Below are positions 62,275 through 64,000 of a stretch of DNA of 64,000 bases, piece after piece. Every line of letters begins with the position of its first letter. Position 1 is the stretch's first letter. The notes under the pieces are model-generated. The model was given only the letters and a program-made list of their open reading frames with translations, had not been told where the DNA came from and made no database searches. The stretch covers positions 124,001 through 188,000 of the forward strand of contig NZ_CAJVCE010000013.1 of the NCBI RefSeq assembly GCF_910594985.1, read 5' to 3'. Position numbers and translations under genes: made by a program. The DNA is from Paenibacillus allorhizosphaerae. GTDB lineage: Bacteria > Bacillota > Bacilli > Paenibacillales > NBRC-103111.

Positions 62275-63786
62275 ATGATATCCAGTAAAAAAACGACAGT
62301 CATTTTGGCGGCTACCCTTGCCGCGGCGGCATCGGTTGCCGGCTGCGGCGCGAAACCGCAGGATCAGGCAGCGGGCGGAGCGCAATCTTCCGGACCGCTC
62401 AACATCAGCATGGCGGTGACGCAAGTCGGGGACATCCCGGCGAAGGACAGCGCGGTTCAGCAAATGATCGAAAAATACACGAACGCGAAGCTTGATATTC
62501 AATGGATACCGAATTCGGCTTACAACGACAAAATCAACGTCATGATCGCCTCCAGCGATATGCCGAAAATGGTCAAGGTGCAGTACAATCCGAATATCGT
62601 CAGCTCGCTGCGATCCGATCTTTTTTGGGAAGTCGGCCCGTATTTGAAAGAATTCAAAAATTTGTCCGCGCAAAACCCGATTTTTTACAATAACATTTCC
62701 GTGGACGGCAAAATTTACGGGGTGCCGAATTTCAGCGACATCGGCCGCGCGTCCGTCGTGTTTCGCAAAGATTGGCTGGACAGCCTCGGGCTCAAGCTGC
62801 CGACGACCGTCGACGAATGGTACAACGTAACGAAAGCGATGGCGCTGAACGATCCGGATAAAAACGGTAAGAACGATACGTACGGCCTGATGCTGTTCAA
62901 AAAATACAATGAAGGCCAATATTCGCTTACGACGCGTCTGGCAACGTCACTCGGCGCTCCGAACAAGTGGGCGGTCGATAAGGACGGCAATTTTACGCCG
63001 GAATTCATGACCAAAGAGTATAAAGATACGCTCAAGCTGCTGAAGCGGTTGTATGACGAGAAGCTCATTAATCAAGACTTTGCCGTATTCGATTCGACCG
63101 AAGCGGAGAAAATGTTCGATTCCGGCCGTGCGGGACTGAAAATCGCCGTAGCTCAAACGGGCAAAAGCCAGGCAGACCGCCTGTCCAAAAACGACCCGAA
63201 CGCGGTCGTTGACGTGGAGCCGCTGAAAGGACCGCAAGGCATTCGAGTTTCCGGCGAGCCGGGGAACAGCGGATTTTTCGTCTTCCCGAAATCGTCCGTC
63301 AAAAACGAAGCGGAGCTCAAGCAGTATCTCGGCTTCCTCAACAAGCTGATGGATCCGGAGATGGCTACGCTGCTGATGCGAGGCGTCGAGAATACGCATT
63401 TCGTTAAAGCCGGAGACAAAGTCGAATTTAAAGATTTTTCCGCATTCCAGCGTGAAGTGAAGCCGTACCGCGACAACTTGCCGTATGTGGAAGGCTTTAA
63501 CGTCGCTCCGCTCAAAGATACGCCGATCGGTGAAAAAGGCGTGACCATCGCGAAGGAAAACATGAAGTATGCCGTTCCGAATCCGGCCCTGACGCTCAAT
63601 TCTCCTACGTACACCGAGCGCGGCGCGGAACTGGATCAAATGGTTGCGGATGCGCAAACGAAATACATTATGGGGAAACTCGACGATGCAGGCTTGCAGG
63701 CGGAATATGACAGATGGAAAAAAGCCGGCGGCGGCAAAGTGATGGAAGAGTACAAAGCGGACTATTTGAAAACGCAGAAGAAATAA
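62275..63786 (+). CDS. lplA: LplA-type binding lipoprotein, copy 3
   Basis: 503 residues. The signal ends SVAGCGAK. Very close to the two tandem copies at 35.9-39 kb, with DPDKNGKND, PYRDNLPYVEGFNVAPLKDTPIGEKG and the same C-terminal KYIMGKLDDAG segment. As the only one next to lplB and lplC, it is the natural partner of that permease pair. GGGAGGA site. Confidence 0.95.
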   Translation: MISSKKTTVILAATLAAAASVAGCGAKPQDQAAGGAQSSGPLNISMAVTQVGDIPAKDSAVQQMIEKYTNAKLDIQWIPNSAYNDKINVMIASSDMPKMVKVQYNPNIVSSLRSDLFWEVGPYLKEFKNLSAQNPIFYNNISVDGKIYGVPNFSDIGRASVVFRKDWLDSLGLKLPTTVDEWYNVTKAMALNDPDKNGKNDTYGLMLFKKYNEGQYSLTTRLATSLGAPNKWAVDKDGNFTPEFMTKEYKDTLKLLKRLYDEKLINQDFAVFDSTEAEKMFDSGRAGLKIAVAQTGKSQADRLSKNDPNAVVDVEPLKGPQGIRVSGEPGNSGFFVFPKSSVKNEAELKQYLGFLNKLMDPEMATLLMRGVENTHFVKAGDKVEFKDFSAFQREVKPYRDNLPYVEGFNVAPLKDTPIGEKGVTIAKENMKYAVPNPALTLNSPTYTERGAELDQMVADAQTKYIMGKLDDAGLQAEYDRWKKAGGGKVMEEYKADYLKTQKK

Positions 63787-63849
63787 CGGCGAAGTATTCG
63801 GACAGGAGCATCTATACATCCAGAGAAGAGAGAGAGGAATGGGAGTCGT

Positions 63850-64000
63850 ATGAAAAGAAAATACGCCGTGTGCGGCGTCAGCAACCGGGCGATCGGCATG
63901 TTTATCGGGCCGATGCTGGCGACGTTCGCAGGACAATGTGAGATTGTCGGTCTGCTCGACATCGATGCGCGCCGGCATGAAGTGTGCAAGAGCCAGTATC
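63850..64000 (+). CDS. Gfo/Idh/MocA-family oxidoreductase, N-terminal fragment
   Basis: The first 50 codons of a gene running off the right edge. MKRKYAVCGVSNRAIGMFIGPML gives the Rossmann loop, and ECEIVGLLDIDARR-like sequence the second strand (CEIVGLLDID). It follows lplA by 63 bases and probably ends the sugar-uptake operon by oxidising an imported sugar. GGGAG site. Confidence 0.8.
   Translation, partial: MKRKYAVCGVSNRAIGMFIGPMLATFAGQCEIVGLLDIDARRHEVCKSQY

Overview
The window is a chromosomal segment from an endospore-forming Firmicute, most likely Paenibacillus or a close relative in the Paenibacillaceae. Sporulation genes (yunB, lytH, ylbJ, an alpha/beta SASP), Bacillus-type neighbours (lytH near lipA and yutD), strong AGGAGG ribosome sites, frequent GTG/TTG starts and many LplA/LplB/LplC sugar-transport genes all point there. 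No rRNA, tRNA, CRISPR, prophage or insertion sequence was seen.

Layout. 1-4.9 kb: metallo-beta-lactamase fragment, glycerate kinase, two membrane proteins, an oxidoreductase and yunB. 5-11.5 kb: lytH, a nickel-pincer cofactor (lar) cluster in which larC is split and its second half inverted, lipA, yutD and NAD kinase. 11.6-22.3 kb: glucan phosphorylase, ylbJ, a hairpin-repeat leader before a 29-residue membrane peptide, truncated globin, a DUF2225 protein, a frameshifted RCC1-repeat protein, a diguanylate cyclase, small conserved proteins and oligoendopeptidase F. 22.3-31.3 kb: a possible short RNA, a HAD phosphatase, glpP, an MgtC-like protein, and a glycerol-phosphate/glycerophosphodiester uptake operon (UgpBAE-like transporter, two phosphodiesterases, an unknown lipoprotein). 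31.4-35.5 kb: chemoreceptor, SASP, two unknowns and a TIM-barrel isomerase.

35.9-40.1 kb: two tandem LplA-type binding lipoproteins and a bile-acid-family symporter. 40.3-56.1 kb is the most interesting part. A sinI-sinR pair is followed by two divergent operons that share one control region rich in SinR-like boxes. The leftward operon encodes a second SinR, GlmS, a HEAT protein, a processive family 2 glycosyltransferase, a degenerate GGDEF/pseudo-receiver protein and an anchored glycoside hydrolase. The rightward operon encodes a UbiA-type phosphoribosyltransferase-like protein, an SMR-type flippase-like protein, a PAP2-type phosphatase, a GT-C membrane protein and a paralogous glycoside hydrolase. 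I read this as a matrix-polysaccharide locus under SinR control, with a possible polyprenyl-phospho-pentose branch resembling the mycobacterial decaprenyl-phosphoribose pathway.

56.3-64 kb: a pectin/rhamnogalacturonan-type uptake cluster (GH105 hydrolase, YesS-like AraC regulator, LplB, LplC, LplA, start of an oxidoreductase). A repeated GTTAAA-type motif occurs upstream of this cluster's two units and of the tandem lplA genes, which suggests one regulon. All calls come from reading the sequence; no database search was run.
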